Positions 5,713 to 5,961 of a stretch of DNA of 5,961 bases are shown piece by piece. Both the position numbers and the translations under genes were made by a program. This stretch comes from Bacteroidota bacterium (GTDB lineage Bacteria > Bacteroidota > Bacteroidia > Flavobacteriales > Schleiferiaceae), in assembly GCA_003023665.1 (NCBI GenBank), contig PXYR01000103.1, positions 1 through 5,961 of the forward strand, in the 5' to 3' direction. The notes under the pieces were generated by a model, which saw only the letters and a program-made list of their open reading frames with translations, was not told the origin of the DNA and ran no database searches. Position 1 is the first letter of the stretch, and each line of letters begins with the position of its first letter.

Positions 5713-5961
5713 ACCTATCAAGAAGCTGTAGATTGGCTTTATAGCGCCGTACCTAATTTTCAAAGAGACGGCGGCAGCAAAAACTATAAAATAGGACTAG
5801 AGAATCCAAAAGAACTTTGGTCGTATTTAGAGTGGCCGGGCAGCTCTATTTCTACCGTACATATTGCCGGTACGAATGGTAAAGGCTCATCCGCTCACCT
5901 ATTAGCCTCGGGAATGAAAGAAATGGGTTTGCGGGTTGGAGTATTCTCTTCCCCACACCTT
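5710..5961 (+). CDS. folC: Folylpolyglutamate synthase/dihydrofolate synthase, 5' part
   Basis: N-terminal 84 codons of a Mur-ligase-family enzyme; the reading frame is open to the end of the window, so the gene is cut by the window edge rather than broken. FolC adds glutamate to dihydropteroate and/or to folates in the cytoplasm, using ATP. The evidence is the N-terminus MTYQEAVDWLYSAVPNFQR (1-19), the YKIGLENP segment (26-33) typical of the family, the ATP-binding P-loop HIAGTNGKGSS (51-61), and VGVFSSPHL (76-84), which matches the folate-enzyme signature GLFTSPHL. MurC-F ligases are excluded by the SPHL motif and by the length before the P-loop. Whether it is bifunctional cannot be judged from this part. 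It overlaps tonB by one base and appears to be the fourth gene of the exbB operon. Confidence 0.93.
   Translation, partial: MTYQEAVDWLYSAVPNFQRDGGSKNYKIGLENPKELWSYLEWPGSSISTVHIAGTNGKGSSAHLLASGMKEMGLRVGVFSSPHL

Overview
The window looks like a compact piece of chromosome from a member of the Bacteroidota, most likely a marine-type Flavobacteriia or relative. The reasons are the protein flavours (a Bacteroidota-style AnmK, a flavobacterial-type ~408-residue amino acid dehydrogenase, and a TonB with a proline/glutamate linker), start codons preceded by A-rich DNA rather than strong Shine-Dalgarno sequences, and a moderately AT-rich composition. All genes lie on the + strand with very short gaps. 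No mobile element, CRISPR array, RNA gene or sign of recent transfer was found.

Layout. Bases 15-3648 hold three genes: anmK (recycling of a cell-wall sugar), a Glu/Leu/Phe/Val-family amino acid dehydrogenase, and an NhaD-type Na+/H+ antiporter. Gaps of 33 and 7 bases suggest they are co-transcribed. A strong intrinsic terminator at about 3674-3704 closes this unit.

Bases 3735-5961 hold a second tight unit: exbB, exbD, a tonB-like energy transducer, and the first 84 codons of folC, which runs off the window. Gaps are 12 and 2 bases, then a 1-base TAATG overlap between tonB and folC. ExbB and ExbD would form an inner-membrane proton-driven motor, and the TonB-like protein would carry that energy across the periplasm to outer-membrane transporters. 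folC is a housekeeping folate gene that appears to share the transcript and may be translationally coupled.

The window is mainly housekeeping and I see no clear novel system. The points most worth a second look are at protein level: a dehydrogenase with hybrid LeuDH/GluDH motifs, an extra ~37 residues and glycines at the two substrate-pocket positions; an ExbB with Thr where the conserved pore Glu of E. coli ExbB sits; and a TonB with a juxtamembrane Gly/Asn-Phe-Gly motif and exactly two periplasmic cysteines. Comparisons with family members are from memory, since no alignment could be run.
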